Origin: Lentibacillus sp. JNUCC-1
Lineage (GTDB): Bacteria > Bacillota > Bacilli > Bacillales > Amphibacillaceae
Direction of reading: 5' to 3'
DNA: 64,000 nt
Assembly (NCBI RefSeq): GCF_009741735.1
Contig: NZ_WHOH01000003.1
Location: forward strand, 1,423,030 to 1,487,029
This document shows, in pieces, positions 19,822 to 30,102 of the stretch; positions within the stretch are counted from its first letter, which is position 1, and the number at the start of each line of letters is the position of its first letter. The position numbers were made by a program, and so were the translations under genes. The notes below the pieces were generated by a model. It saw only the letters and a program-made list of their open reading frames with translations. It made no database searches and was not told the DNA's origin.

Positions 19822-20088
19822 TTAATTTTTTTGTTCGTGGAATTGCTTCATGATGCCTTCTTTAGAAAACAAGTTGCGGACTGTGTCGCTTGGCTTAGCA
19901 CCCTTTGTCATCCAGTCCAATGCTTTATCATTGTCTATCTTGACTTCAACAGGGTTGATTACAGGGTTGTATGTGCCAATTTGCTCAATGTAGCGTCCGT
20001 CACGTGGTGAACGGGAGTCTGCTACAACAATACGATAAAATGGATTACGTTTTGAACCCATGCGCTTGAGTCTGATTTTTACTGCCAT
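19822..20088 (-). CDS. rpsP: 30S ribosomal protein S16
   Basis: An 88-residue S16 with the typical opening [20 protein letters not shown] and the conserved [22 protein letters not shown] 20088 has GGAGGTGCAAGATT upstream and gives the family N-terminus; ten upstream in-frame codons are not used. Lies between ffh and khpA. Confidence 0.98.
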   Translation of the reverse strand: MAVKIRLKRMGSKRNPFYRIVVADSRSPRDGRYIEQIGTYNPVINPVEVKIDNDKALDWMTKGAKPSDTVRNLFSKEGIMKQFHEQKN

Positions 20089-20166
20089 AATCTTGCACCT
20101 CCAATAAATGTTTTTCACAATTTTAGATTCTAACAGAAAAGAACAAGTCTGTAAAGTGTTTTTACA

Positions 20167-21510
20167 TTACATGAAAGGAAAATTCATTCCCTTGCCTTTT
20201 TTTCCTTTTTGGGATCCTGTCATTTGTTTCATCATTTTCTTCATTTCGTTAAATTGTTTCAGGAGACGGTTAACCTGTGCAACAGTGGTTCCAGAGCCTT
20301 TTGCTATGCGTTTTTTGCGCCCTGCATTAATAAGCCCGGGTTCTTGCCGCTCTTTTTTGGTCATAGATTGCACAATTGCTTCAATATGCGATAATTGTTT
20401 TTCATCGATCTGAGCGTTTTTGAGACCTTTCATTTTGTTAGCGCCCGGAATCATATCCAACAGCTCATCCAATGGTCCCATTTTCCTGACTTGCCCCATT
20501 TGCTCCAGGAAATCGTCAAATGTAAATGAGGCAGTGCGCATTTTTTCTTCTAATTCCTTGGCTTGTTGTTCATCAACACTTGTCTGAGCTTTTTCAATTA
20601 ATGTCAGCACATCACCCATTCCTAAAATGCGTGAAGCCATCCGATCAGGGTGGAACGGTTCGAGTTCATCCAGTTTCTCACCCATACCAGCGAATTTAAT
20701 CGGTTTTCCTGTGACAGATTTAATCGATAACGCAGCACCACCACGGGTGTCACCATCCAGTTTGGTTAATACAACGCCAGTAATATCAAGCTGTTCATTA
20801 AAATGTTCAGCAACATTAACTGCGTCTTGACCAGTCATAGCGTCTACCACAAGAAACACTTCATCGGGTTTAATTGCCGCTTTAATATCAGTAAGCTCGT
20901 TCATCAATGCCTCGTCGATATGCAGCCGTCCAGCTGTATCCACAATAACATAATCCTGGTGTTCTGCTTTGGCTTGTTTCACCGCTTCTGTTGCGATATC
21001 AACCGGATTCGCCTCAGTTCCTTGTGAATAAACAGGTAGGTCGAGCTGTTTGCCAAGTGTCTCCAATTGGTCAACTGCAGCAGGCCGATAAACATCACAA
21101 GCTGCTAATAAAGGTGTACGGTTATGGTTTTTGCGTAGATGATTTGCCAGTTTCCCTGTGGTTGTGGTTTTACCAGCACCTTGAAGACCTACCATCATAA
21201 TAACGGTCGGTGGTCTATCAGCGACAGCAATTTTGCTTTGATCTCCGCCCATAAGGTCTGAGAGTTCTTCTTTAACGATTTTTATGACTTGCTGGCCTGG
21301 TGTCAGGCTTTCCATAACTTCTGCCCCAACAGCACGTTCCTTGATGCGGTTAATCAGGCTTTTTACAACCTTGAAATTAACATCAGCTTCAAGCAGCGCA
21401 AGTCGAACCTCACGTGTCATTTCCTTGACGTCCTGCTCACTCACTTTACCTTTACCGGTTATCTTCTTGATCGTATTTTGCAGTCGGTCGGAAAGTCCTT
21501 CAAATGCCAT
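20167..21510 (-). CDS. ffh: Signal recognition particle protein Ffh
   Basis: Ffh binds signal sequences and 4.5S/scRNA to deliver nascent chains to FtsY at the membrane. The 447-residue protein has the N helical bundle, a G domain with GLQGAGKTTTTGKLA (about residues 107-121), DTAGRLHID and TKLDGDTRGGAAL, and a C-terminal methionine-rich M domain (MKKMMKQM near the end). Start 21510. Follows ylxM by 13 bases, the conserved ylxM-ffh pair. Confidence 0.98.
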   Translation of the reverse strand: MAFEGLSDRLQNTIKKITGKGKVSEQDVKEMTREVRLALLEADVNFKVVKSLINRIKERAVGAEVMESLTPGQQVIKIVKEELSDLMGGDQSKIAVADRPPTVIMMVGLQGAGKTTTTGKLANHLRKNHNRTPLLAACDVYRPAAVDQLETLGKQLDLPVYSQGTEANPVDIATEAVKQAKAEHQDYVIVDTAGRLHIDEALMNELTDIKAAIKPDEVFLVVDAMTGQDAVNVAEHFNEQLDITGVVLTKLDGDTRGGAALSIKSVTGKPIKFAGMGEKLDELEPFHPDRMASRILGMGDVLTLIEKAQTSVDEQQAKELEEKMRTASFTFDDFLEQMGQVRKMGPLDELLDMIPGANKMKGLKNAQIDEKQLSHIEAIVQSMTKKERQEPGLINAGRKKRIAKGSGTTVAQVNRLLKQFNEMKKMMKQMTGSQKGKKGKGMNFPFM

Positions 21511-21523
21511 GGAAGGTATCCCC

Positions 21524-21844
21524 CTAATCTATTTCTTTTAGTTTTTGAACCAGCTTCATACCATTAGAATTGCGATCTATATGGTGTTCAATTTGTTGAA
21601 TTAATTCGATACGCTGTTTGAACTTAACATAAAGTCCGAGCTTTTCTTCGTAAGTTTCAAGCATGGCTTCCGTTCGTTTGATATTATCATAAACCGCCTG
21701 TCGAGACACATCAAGAAGTTCAGAGATTTCACCAAGGGAGTAATCTTCCAGATAATACATATCCATGTAGTTGCGTTGTTTGGGTGTCAGCAACGATTGG
21801 TAAAAATCAAACAGATAATTCATTCTTGTCGTTTTTTCAAGCAC
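21524..21844 (-). CDS. ylxM: YlxM family SRP-associated regulator
   Basis: A 106-residue helical protein with a sigma-factor-like helix-turn-helix ([20 protein letters not shown], about residues 37-56). In streptococci YlxM associates with Ffh and modulates the SRP. Always next to ffh, as here, between ftsY and ffh. Start 21844 after AAGGGG. Confidence 0.93.
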   Translation of the reverse strand: MLEKTTRMNYLFDFYQSLLTPKQRNYMDMYYLEDYSLGEISELLDVSRQAVYDNIKRTEAMLETYEEKLGLYVKFKQRIELIQQIEHHIDRNSNGMKLVQKLKEID

Positions 21845-21894
21845 TTAAATTCACCCCTTGTTAAGTGAAAACCCTTTACAAAAGAATAACACGA

Positions 21895-22887
21895 TTATGC
21901 TTCCTCTTCAAGCATGTCAGCAAACAGTCCATAAACAAACGCATGTGCATCAAACGGCTGAAGGTCTTCCATCTGCTCCCCGAGACCGACATATTTAACT
22001 GGGATATTTAATTCATGTCTTATGGCAAGCACAATGCCGCCTTTTGCTGTTCCATCGAGTTTTGTGAGAACAATACCGGACACATCAGTCGCATCTGAAA
22101 ATGTCTTAGCCTGACTTAAAGCGTTTTGGCCTGTTGTAGCATCAAGAACGAGTAAAACCTCATGAGGCGCACTTGGTATTTCACGTTCGATCACCCGTTT
22201 TACTTTAGCCAATTCATTCATCAAATTCACCTTGTTCTGTAATCTGCCTGCAGTGTCGCAGATTAGCACATCTGCTTCTCTGGATTTGGCAGCTTTAATC
22301 CCGTCAAAAATAACAGCTGCCGGATCACTACCCGCACTGTGCTTGATCATATCGACCCCTGCCCGTTCACTCCATACGTCAAGCTGTTCGATAGCTCCTG
22401 CACGAAATGTATCTCCGGCTGCAAGAACAACACGTTTGCCTTCAGATTTTAGGCGGTGGGCAAGTTTGCCGATGGAGGTCGTCTTCCCTGCTCCATTCAC
22501 GCCCACTACGAGAATAACTGACAACTCATCATCATTAAGGTTTAATTCAGCAATATCACCTTCGTCCTCGCCATAATAAATATCCACAAGCTTTTCAGAA
22601 ATGACCTCTTTAACTGCAGCGGTGTCTTTTATATTCTGACGTTTGACTTCCATTTTCAGTTCGTCAATCAAATCCATTACCGTCATAACACCCACATCAG
22701 CTGTTATCAAAATTTCTTCAAGCTCTTCAAAAAAGTTTTCGTCTACTTTCCGATAACGGGCAAGAAGGTTATTGATTTTGCCAGAAAATGACTGACTCGT
22801 TTTCTTCATGCCGTCTTTATATTTCTCTGTTACCTCTTCTTGTTCTGGTTGTTTGAATTTGTTTTTAAGCTTTTCCATAAACCCCAT
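21895..22887 (-). CDS. ftsY: Signal recognition particle receptor FtsY
   Basis: FtsY is the membrane-associated SRP receptor GTPase. The 330-residue protein has a short charged N-terminus, the N domain, and the G domain with VVGVNGAGKTTSIGKLA (about residue 130), GDTFRAGAIEQL, DTAGRLQNKVNLM and TKLDGTAKGG. Length equals B. subtilis FtsY. It follows smc by 15 bases, as in all Bacilli. Confidence 0.97.
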   Translation of the reverse strand: MGFMEKLKNKFKQPEQEEVTEKYKDGMKKTSQSFSGKINNLLARYRKVDENFFEELEEILITADVGVMTVMDLIDELKMEVKRQNIKDTAAVKEVISEKLVDIYYGEDEGDIAELNLNDDELSVILVVGVNGAGKTTSIGKLAHRLKSEGKRVVLAAGDTFRAGAIEQLDVWSERAGVDMIKHSAGSDPAAVIFDGIKAAKSREADVLICDTAGRLQNKVNLMNELAKVKRVIEREIPSAPHEVLLVLDATTGQNALSQAKTFSDATDVSGIVLTKLDGTAKGGIVLAIRHELNIPVKYVGLGEQMEDLQPFDAHAFVYGLFADMLEEEA

Positions 22888-22902
22888 ACAGTTTCAGCCT
22901 CC

Positions 22903-25900
22903 TTAGGAATTAACAAGTTCTTTTGTATCCTCCAGTCTGACCGAGACAAGCCTCGACACACCGGACTCCTGCATTGTAATACCGTATAGCACGTCTGCTT
23001 CTTCCATCGTGCCTTTGCGGTGTGTGATCACAATAAACTGTGTATCAGCACTGAAATGTTTGATATATTTGGCAAAGCGCGTCACGTTGGCTTCATCAAG
23101 TGCTGCTTCCACCTCGTCTAGTATACAAAATGGAACAGGACGAACGCGCAAAATGGAGAAAAGCAGTGCAATAGCTGTCAACGCGCGTTCACCACCTGAA
23201 AGCAGCCCAAGATGCTGAAGCTTCTTTCCGGGAGGCTGTGCAATGATCTCAACCCCTGTGTCCAGCAGATTGTCAGGGGAAGTTAATTTAAGTTCTGCAT
23301 AGCCGCCTCCGAACAACTCAGTAAAGACTGTCGAAAACTGAGCTTTAATCTGAGAAAAGGTTGTGTCAAAGCGACTGATCATTTCTTCATCCATTTCGGA
23401 AATAACCTGATATAATGTATCTTTTGCTTCAAGTAGATCATCTCTTTGCTCTGTCAAAAATGTGTAGCGTTCAGAAATGCGCTCATACTCATCAATTGCA
23501 CCCAAATTGACCATACCAAGCTGATCAATAGCTTGTTTCAGCTCTTGCACCTCTTGTTTTGCCTGTTCTACATCATCTGTTTTAGAATACGTATTTTTGG
23601 CTTTTTCATAGGTCATCGTATATTCAGTCTGTAATAGGTTAAGACGGGTTTCCAGTTCAACATCCAACCTATTTGCTTTAACTTCAGTTTCCTGCAGCTG
23701 TTGGCTCAGGGCTTGGTGTTTTTTATGCTCTTCTTTCAATTCTCTTTCTTCGGTTTGAACGTTTTGTGAGCGTCTAAAGCGATCAGAACGTTCTTCCTTA
23801 ATCCTGTTGGTCAATGTTTCTTTATCGGATTGTAACGCAGCAATTGTTTCGGCCATGTCTGCCTCAGTGGTTTCAGCTTCTTTCAATTCGAGCAGTTCTT
23901 CAAGCGCCTCTGTATGCTCTTTGAGCTCTGATTGTGCTTCTGAGAGTTGTGCGTGTAATGTCTCAACTTTATCCTTTTGACTGTCAATTCGCGCTGCTTG
24001 TTCAGCATAGTCAACTTGATGGTTTTGCAGCTCCTGTTGCAGTTGTTGACGGTTTTGTTCAATTTCATCTTTATCTTTTGTTAACTGATCAATATTAGTT
24101 TGAAGATGTTCCAGTTCAGTCTGGATATCGGTTAATTTCATTGACAGTTTTGTTTCTCTTTCATCCAGATCGTTTACTTCGTTTGTGAATTGATGCTGAT
24201 CCTGTTCGAACAAGGAGACTTGATCGCGAGATGTATCTCGCTTCATTTTCAGTTCCCTAAAACGTGTTTCCAATTCGGAACGCGCTACTTGTTCATGAGA
24301 GAGCATATCTTCCAGCTCTTGAATTTCAGTTTCTGTTTCTTGTATGCGTTTCTGCTCTTTTTCAACTTTCTTTTTAAAATCAACTGTACGACTTTCATAG
24401 TCATCAAGCTTATGACTTATATCGTTTAGTTCCTTGTCCCTTGTAAATAAGGATTGGTTTGTTTTCTTTTTCGCACCGCCCGACATTGAACCGCCGGGAT
24501 TAACAACATCTCCATCAAGGGTTACGACTCGGAATTTACGCTTTAACTGACCGGCGATCTCATTTGCATCCGAAAGATTGCTGGCAATAACAACATGCCC
24601 CATCAAATGGTCAATTGCTCTTTGGTATGCTTTAGGAACATTGATCAAATCTTTTGCTACACCAATAAAGCCTTTGTGGGATTGAACTGACTCAATTAAT
24701 TGGGCCGGAATGTTCCGCGGCTGTATAGATGCTAGAGGTAAAAATGTCGCACGACCGTTATTCGTTCGTTTCAGCCAGCTGATGGCATTACGGGCTGCAT
24801 GGTCGTCTTTTACTACGATATGCTGAGCTTGGGCACCAAGTACAGTTTCGATGGCCGTCACATAAGAAGCTGGTACATCAATCAATTCAATAACAGCGCC
24901 CTCAATGTTGGTTATGGCCTTTTCATCCCTAGCTTTAAGAATAGATTTAACACCATAAAAAAATCCTTGAAAATCTTCCTTCATACCTTCCAGCATATCC
25001 TTTTGCGATCTTAGTTTCTCGAGCATTTGATAGCCTTTATATAACTTGTCTTGGGACACCTGGAAGTCATTTCTATAGGTTATTACAGATTTTTTTAACT
25101 TTTGCAGCCGCTTTTCTTTTTGACTGAGTTCAGCTTCCTTCGCCTCATAAGCTTGCTTTGCTGCTTCCAATTCTTTACTCAATGTCTCTTTTTCTGACAA
25201 GAGGATGTCATATCTCTCTGTTCGTGCGGTTTGTTTCTGTTGCAATTGTTCTTTTTGCTTAGCCAAAGATTGCTTCTCATTCCGAATGGCTGCTTGTTCA
25301 TTCAGATATTCAATATACTCTGATTTTGCATCTTCAATTTGTTCTGCAATCTCTTCTTCGCCTGTCTCCAGCATTTGTTTAATGTTTTCAATTCTTTTCT
25401 GTTTGGAGTGCTGATCCTGCTGAAGCTGTTCTAAATATGCCTGTTCTTTCTGCACAGTTTCTGCCAGTTCATGCACTTGTTTAACTGAGTACGCTTTATC
25501 TTTTTCAAGTTTACTTTTGTTTTCTGTAAAATGTTTAAGACGTTCCTGAAGGACTTGTTTCTTTCCCTCATATTGTTCCAGCTTTTGTGTGAGGGTGATC
25601 AAGTCATCTTGAAGCCGGTCAATTTGTGTGTCCTTTTCGCTGATGGCAGATTGTTCTTTTTCCAGTTCTGCTTCTCGCTTTTGGATGGCGGTGGATAATG
25701 CCACCTCTTCATGCTTCAGTGCATCCGTTTTTTTAAGAAGGATCTGCCAGGTTTCGTTAAAAGATTCTATTTCCGTTACCAATAAGGAAACTTCTTTATC
25801 ATCTAATTCCTTTTTGCAGGTTAAGTACCTTTGGGCTTTATCGGCCTGCTCCTGCAGTGGATTAATTTGCTGTTCAATTTCATGAATAATATCCTCAACA

Positions 25901-26468
25901 CGATTCAGGTTATCTCGTGTTTCATTCAATTTAAACTCTGCTTGTCTTTTACGCTGCTTATACTTTAATACGCCCGCAGCTTCTTCAAAGATTACGCGTC
26001 TTTCATCTGCTTTGGAACTTAATATTTCTTCAACTTTTCCTTGGCTTATAATGGAGAATGCTTCACGACCAAGACCGGAGTCCATAAACAAATCAACAAT
26101 ATCTTTCAAACGGCACGATTGTTTATTTATATAAAACTCACTTTCTCCTGAGCGATACACCCGTCGTGTGATACTTACTTCATGATAGTCAAGAGGCAAA
26201 CCGTGGTCACTGTTATCCATAACGAGTGTTACTTCTGCCACGTTTAATGCTTTACGACTGTCACTGCCTTGAAAAATAACATCCTGCATTTTGGAGCCAC
26301 GCAATGATTTAGCTGATTGTTCGCCGAGAACCCATCTGATGGCATCGGTAATGTTACTTTTGCCGCTTCCATTAGGGCCACAACAGCAGTAACCCCAGGG
26401 ACAAATTCAACATTGATCCGTTCTGCAAAAGATTTGAACCCAGCGCTTTCCAAACGTTTTAAATACAT
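22903..26468 (-). CDS. smc: Chromosome partition protein Smc, split by an apparent 1-base deletion in Walker A
   Basis: Smc is the ATPase arm of the condensin complex that organises and segregates the chromosome. ATG 26468 (AGGAGA six bases upstream) reads [18 protein letters not shown]...GVTAVV, then loses frame exactly at the Walker A loop. Restoring one base in the GGGCC at 26375-26379 gives [21 protein letters not shown] and joins the long downstream frame, total about 1188 residues (B. subtilis 1186). Two long coiled coils flank a hinge with conserved glycines (about residues 500-660). The C-terminus has [18 protein letters not shown] and Walker [14 protein letters not shown]. Upstream of rnc in most relatives; here yfkK and a repeat intervene. 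Confidence 0.92.
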
Positions 26469-26608
26469 ACACATTCTCCTAGTTGCGTGGTTAAGCAACC
26501 ATACAACACTTGGTATTTTACCGCATTTATTTTATCATATATTTAACAACAAAAGAAGTATGGTCCGGCCGTACACGTTGTAATCTATAAAAAGCGAGGA
26601 GAAGTCAC

Positions 26609-26833
26609 GTGAATCTTGAACAACCGACTGAAGAAAATCTGAAATATATTCTGGAGGATTTAACAGAACGTCTTGGTGTCGTAAACCGATCACTTATGGA
26701 TCATGAAGACTACGACTTGGACAAGTATGATGAGTTGAAAATGATGTACGACATGATTAAGCAAAAAGGACAATTAAGCGCCCCTGAAACACAAGCATTC
26801 ATTAGCGAATTAAGATCCGTACGTAAAGTTTAA
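26609..26833 (+). CDS. yfkK: UPF0435/DUF1128 family protein YfkK
   Basis: A 74-residue acidic helical protein of unknown function. It opens MNLEQPTEENLKYILEDL and contains VVNRSLMDHEDYDLDKYDEL, the family core, aligning along its length with B. subtilis YfkK. The GTG at 26609 has GAGGAG seven bases upstream. It is a single plus-strand gene divergent from smc with its own terminator. In B. subtilis the gene is elsewhere, so its place between smc and rnc is a local rearrangement. Confidence 0.85.
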   Translation: MNLEQPTEENLKYILEDLTERLGVVNRSLMDHEDYDLDKYDELKMMYDMIKQKGQLSAPETQAFISELRSVRKV

Positions 26834-26842
26834 TAACTAGAG

Positions 26843-26882
26843 AGAACAACCGGCAGCCCCAATCACAACGCCGGTTGTTCTT
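26843..26882 (+). terminator. Terminator-like hairpin after yfkK
   Basis: AGAACAACCGGC and its complement separated by about 15 bases, 10 bases after the yfkK stop. The T tail is short (TTCTTCG), so termination strength is unsure. Confidence 0.65.
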
Positions 26883-26937
26883 CGTTAAAAGCCGTTTACG
26901 TACTAACCATTGCTACTTTTTGTTGCGTAGTTTAAGT

Positions 26938-27353
26938 AAACTGCGAACTAAAAAGCATAGTAGGTCAAAACCCATCAATGTATATAAGAGCACCGTGATT
27001 TGCGCTCCGGGAAGTCGCTTTCCGCGGGCACGGCCTCAGCCTCCTCGCTCGCAAAGACCGCTCGCTGTGGGGTCTTCGGACTCGTGCTGTTCCCGCAGGA
27101 GTCGACTTCCCTCCGCTCCAACCACTCTATGTTAATCAGTGTTTGAACTGTTTGCTCACAAAAGCAAAAGAAATGATAAACACTCCTTACCAAGCTCGGG
27201 GAAAACACGGAGACTCCTGTGGGAGGAAAAGCCTCGGTGAGACCCCGGAGGTCGATAGACCGAGGAGGCTCAGCAGCGCCCACTGGACGCGGAGTGTTTT
27301 CCCCGAGCGGTTGTAAGAAGCAGTCATTTCGAGTTTTCACTGGTTCGCAGTTT
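26938..27353 (-). repeat. MITE-like palindromic repeat, copy B (complete)
   Basis: A 416-bp element bounded by AAACTGCGAACTA (26938-26950) and TGGTTCGCAGTTT (27341-27353). It is inverted relative to copies A and C. The hairpin pair is intact: GGGAAGTCGCTTTCCGCGGG...GTCGACTTCCC (about 27010-27120) and AGCTCGGGGAAAACACGGAG...GTGTTTTCCCCGAGC (about 27191-27308). It gives the uninterrupted sequence from which both insertion points in copy C can be read. A 121-codon minus-strand frame across it (26975-27340) has the Arg/Pro-rich composition of a repeat artefact. Together with the yfkK terminator it fills the 569-bp gap before rnc. Confidence 0.87.
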
Positions 27354-27402
27354 GTGTCGACTGTGTGTTAAGTGTTTTAACTGTAAAGTCTTGTTTATAG
27401 GG

Positions 27403-28083
27403 TCATTGAAAAGCGTCGAGGGCTTGTTTGGCGGCTCTTTGTTCAGATTCTTTTTTTGACCGTCCTGTACCCGTTCCAGCCAGATTATCGTTGATCATAA
27501 CTTGGGTTACGAATTCACGATTATGTGAAGGGCCTTTCTCATCAATAATCTTGTAGGAAACAGTTTGATGCTTGTCTTGTTGCACCACCTCCTGCAACTG
27601 ACTTTTATAATCCATCACATGCGAAAAAGCACCTGTATTGATTTCCGGAAATACATGGGTCTCCAAAACCTCAAGCGCCACAGAAAAGCCCTGATCAAGA
27701 TATAAAGCCCCAAGAAATGCTTCAAATGCGTCCGCCAGAAGTGCTGGTCTGTTTCGACCACCGGACTGTTCCTCTCCTTTTCCTAGAAGAATATATTCGC
27801 CGAGATTTAATTTTTGGGCAAAGCTTACCAGTGATGCTTCACACACAATAGCTGCCCGCAATTTTGTTAATTGTCCTTCAGGCATCTTTTTGTTTTCTCT
27901 GTATAGAAACTGGCTGACCCCAAGTTCAAGTACAGCATCCCCTAAAAACTCCAGCCGCTCATTATCCGCGACATGGGCATCACGATGCTCATTCACATAT
28001 GATGAATGTGTAAAAGCTTGTTTAATCAATGATTGATCCTTAAATTTAATATTCATCCGTTCTTCAAACTGTTGAATGTTCAT
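27403..28083 (-). CDS. rnc: Ribonuclease III
   Basis: RNase III cleaves double-stranded RNA in rRNA and mRNA maturation. The 226-residue protein has the signature [17 protein letters not shown] (about residues 40-56), the second acidic cluster [17 protein letters not shown], and a C-terminal dsRNA-binding domain ending in a [16 protein letters not shown] motif. ATG 28083 follows AAGGAGGTGAAACAG; the in-frame GTG at 28092 is part of that ribosome site. Between acpP and repeat B. Confidence 0.96.
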   Translation of the reverse strand: MNIQQFEERMNIKFKDQSLIKQAFTHSSYVNEHRDAHVADNERLEFLGDAVLELGVSQFLYRENKKMPEGQLTKLRAAIVCEASLVSFAQKLNLGEYILLGKGEEQSGGRNRPALLADAFEAFLGALYLDQGFSVALEVLETHVFPEINTGAFSHVMDYKSQLQEVVQQDKHQTVSYKIIDEKGPSHNREFVTQVMINDNLAGTGTGRSKKESEQRAAKQALDAFQ

Positions 28084-28114
28084 CTGTTTCACCTCCTTAG
28101 TTTAGGATATATAG

Positions 28115-28140
28115 AAAGCCCCGCTTACAGCGAGGGCTTC
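28115..28140 (-). terminator. Hairpin between acpP and rnc
   Basis: On the minus strand GAAGCCCTCGC and GCGGGGCTTTC pair around a 4-base loop right after the acpP stop. The tail TTTCTATATAT is weak, so it may be a partial terminator that lowers rnc relative to the abundant acpP mRNA, or a processing site. Confidence 0.6.
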
Positions 28141-28146
28141 CCGGTA

Positions 28147-28383
28147 TTAGGATTGAGTGCTGTTTATGTAATTCACAGCGTCCCCAACCGTATTAATTTT
28201 TTCTGCCTCTTCATCGGCAATTTCCATATCAAATTCATCTTCAAGTTCCATAACGAGTTCAACGACATCCAATGAATCAGCTTCAAGATCATCTTTAAAA
28301 GAAGCTTCCATTTTCACCTTTGACTCTTCAACGTCGAGTTGCTCGACGATAATGTTTTTGACACGTTCAAATACGTCTGCCAT
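28147..28383 (-). CDS. acpP: Acyl carrier protein
   Basis: Carries growing fatty acids on a phosphopantetheine arm. The 78-residue acidic protein has the attachment serine S37 in [16 protein letters not shown] 28383 has GGGAGGTGACAAC before it; six upstream in-frame codons overlap that strong ribosome site and are not used. Between fabG and rnc in the fapR operon. Confidence 0.97.
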   Translation of the reverse strand: MADVFERVKNIIVEQLDVEESKVKMEASFKDDLEADSLDVVELVMELEDEFDMEIADEEAEKINTVGDAVNYINSTQS

Positions 28384-28424
28384 GTTGTCACCTCCCTTCA
28401 AAGGGTGTGTTGCCCCTCATTAAC

Positions 28425-29165
28425 TCACATGACCATGCCGCCGTCAATATGAATCGTCTGACCAGTTACATAATCTGCATCCTCTGAGGCAAGAAAACGG
28501 ACAATATTTGCAACGTCTTCGGGTTTTCCAAGTTTGTTCAGCGGAATGAGAGACAGGATATTGTTACGCTGCTCCTCTGTTAATTCATCCGTCATGTCTG
28601 TGGCAATGAAACCTGGTGCAACAGCATTAACATGAATATTTCTAGAAGCAAGCTCTTGGGCTGTCGTTTTGGTTAAGCCGATCACTCCGGCTTTGGCAGC
28701 TACATAGTTGGCTTGTCCAGGATTCCCGCTTACCCCCACGATCGAAGCAACATTTATTATTTTACCGCTTCGTTGCTTCATCATTTGCCGAGTAACGGCT
28801 TTGGTACATAGAAATACCCCTTTGAGATTGGTATTAATCACACTATCGAAGTCTGCTTCTTTCATACGCATAATAATATTGTCTTTCGTAATGCCCGCGT
28901 TATTCACCAGGATATCGAGGCTTCCAAATTCAGTCGTAACTGCTTTAACCATCTCTTTAACAGAGGTTTCATTGGTCACATCCGCCTGAATTTTAAAAGA
29001 TGACCGCCCCAGTGAGTGAATTTCATCCACCACAGCTTGAGCTTTTTCGGCATTGCCAGCGAAATTCACGGCAACATTGGCGCCTTGGCGTGCCAACTCA
29101 AGCGCAATTGCCCGTCCGATACCGCGTGAAGCGCCGGTTACGAGTGCACTCTTACCTGTAAGCAT
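28425..29165 (-). CDS. fabG: 3-oxoacyl-ACP reductase FabG
   Basis: NADPH-dependent reductase of fatty acid elongation. The 246-residue short-chain dehydrogenase has the cofactor motif [22 protein letters not shown], and the Ser-Tyr-Lys catalytic set in [21 protein letters not shown]. It ends [14 protein letters not shown], typical of FabG. The start overlaps the fabD stop by 14 bases. Confidence 0.97.
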   Translation of the reverse strand: MLTGKSALVTGASRGIGRAIALELARQGANVAVNFAGNAEKAQAVVDEIHSLGRSSFKIQADVTNETSVKEMVKAVTTEFGSLDILVNNAGITKDNIIMRMKEADFDSVINTNLKGVFLCTKAVTRQMMKQRSGKIINVASIVGVSGNPGQANYVAAKAGVIGLTKTTAQELASRNIHVNAVAPGFIATDMTDELTEEQRNNILSLIPLNKLGKPEDVANIVRFLASEDADYVTGQTIHIDGGMVM

Positions 29166-30102
29166 TAATCCGCCCCTTATACCACTCCAGAAATTTATTC
29201 AATGACTCTACATCTTGAATAGGAAAAGTTGGAATACTGCGATCTATTTTCTTAACAAGGCCGCTTAAAACCTTGCCATTGCCTACCTCGACAAAAGCGT
29301 CTGTCCCCTGCTCAATCATATTTCTGACTGATTGCTCAAACCGTACTGGCGAATACAATTGTTTAACCAGTAAGTCTTTAATCGTATCTTGAGCTGTAAC
29401 GGGTTCGGCAGTGACATTTGCGTAAACAGGAATTTGGGCATCCCGAATGGACACATCATTTAATTCCTCTGAGAAAGCTGCATTTGCCTGTTTCATAAGA
29501 CGCGAGTGAAACGGTCCGCTGACATTAAGTTTCATTACCCGTTTGGCACCCTGTGATTTCAGCTGTTCTGAGGCCTTGTCAATCCCTTCTTTTGTGCCTG
29601 AAATGACAATCTGGCCAGGACAATTGTAATTGGCGATATCCACAATTTCCTCTCCAATTCCTTCAAGAACCTGTATGACTTTAGATTCTTCAAGACCAAG
29701 TACTGCGGCCATTGCCCCCTTGCCATTCGGAAAAGCGTCTTCCATAAGCTGTCCTCTGCGTTTCACTAATGGCAATGCATCCTGAAGTGATAAAGCACCG
29801 GAAGCGACAAGTGCACTGTATTCCCCAAGACTATGGCCAGCTGTCATGACGGGCTGCACGCCTTCACTAAGCAAAATTGTGTGTGCTGCGACACTTGAAA
29901 GCAGCAGTGCTGGCTGGGCATGTTCTGTTTCAGTTAACGTCTCCTCGGGACCCTGAAACATCAGCTCAGACAGGTCATATCCCAGCATCTCATCTGCCTC
30001 ATTATATATGTGCTTTACATCAGGGTATGCTTCATAAAGTGCTTGTCCCATCCCGACTTTTTGTGACCCTTGGCCGGGAAATAAGAACGCTGCTCGTTTC
30101 AT
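29152..30102 (-). CDS. fabD: Malonyl-CoA:ACP transacylase FabD
   Basis: Loads malonate onto ACP for chain elongation. The 316-residue protein opens [15 protein letters not shown], has the nucleophile serine in [10 protein letters not shown] (about residue 90) and the catalytic histidine in [10 protein letters not shown] (about residue 200). Overlaps plsX by ATGA and fabG by 14 bases, so the cluster is tightly coupled. Confidence 0.97.
   Translation of the reverse strand: MKRAAFLFPGQGSQKVGMGQALYEAYPDVKHIYNEADEMLGYDLSELMFQGPEETLTETEHAQPALLLSSVAAHTILLSEGVQPVMTAGHSLGEYSALVASGALSLQDALPLVKRRGQLMEDAFPNGKGAMAAVLGLEESKVIQVLEGIGEEIVDIANYNCPGQIVISGTKEGIDKASEQLKSQGAKRVMKLNVSGPFHSRLMKQANAAFSEELNDVSIRDAQIPVYANVTAEPVTAQDTIKDLLVKQLYSPVRFEQSVRNMIEQGTDAFVEVGNGKVLSGLVKKIDRSIPTFPIQDVESLNKFLEWYKGRINAYR

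Noticed and set aside
26975..27340. 121-codon minus-strand reading frame
   Set aside because: It lies wholly within repeat copy B, is rich in Arg/Pro/Ser and follows the hairpin arms; repeat artefact.
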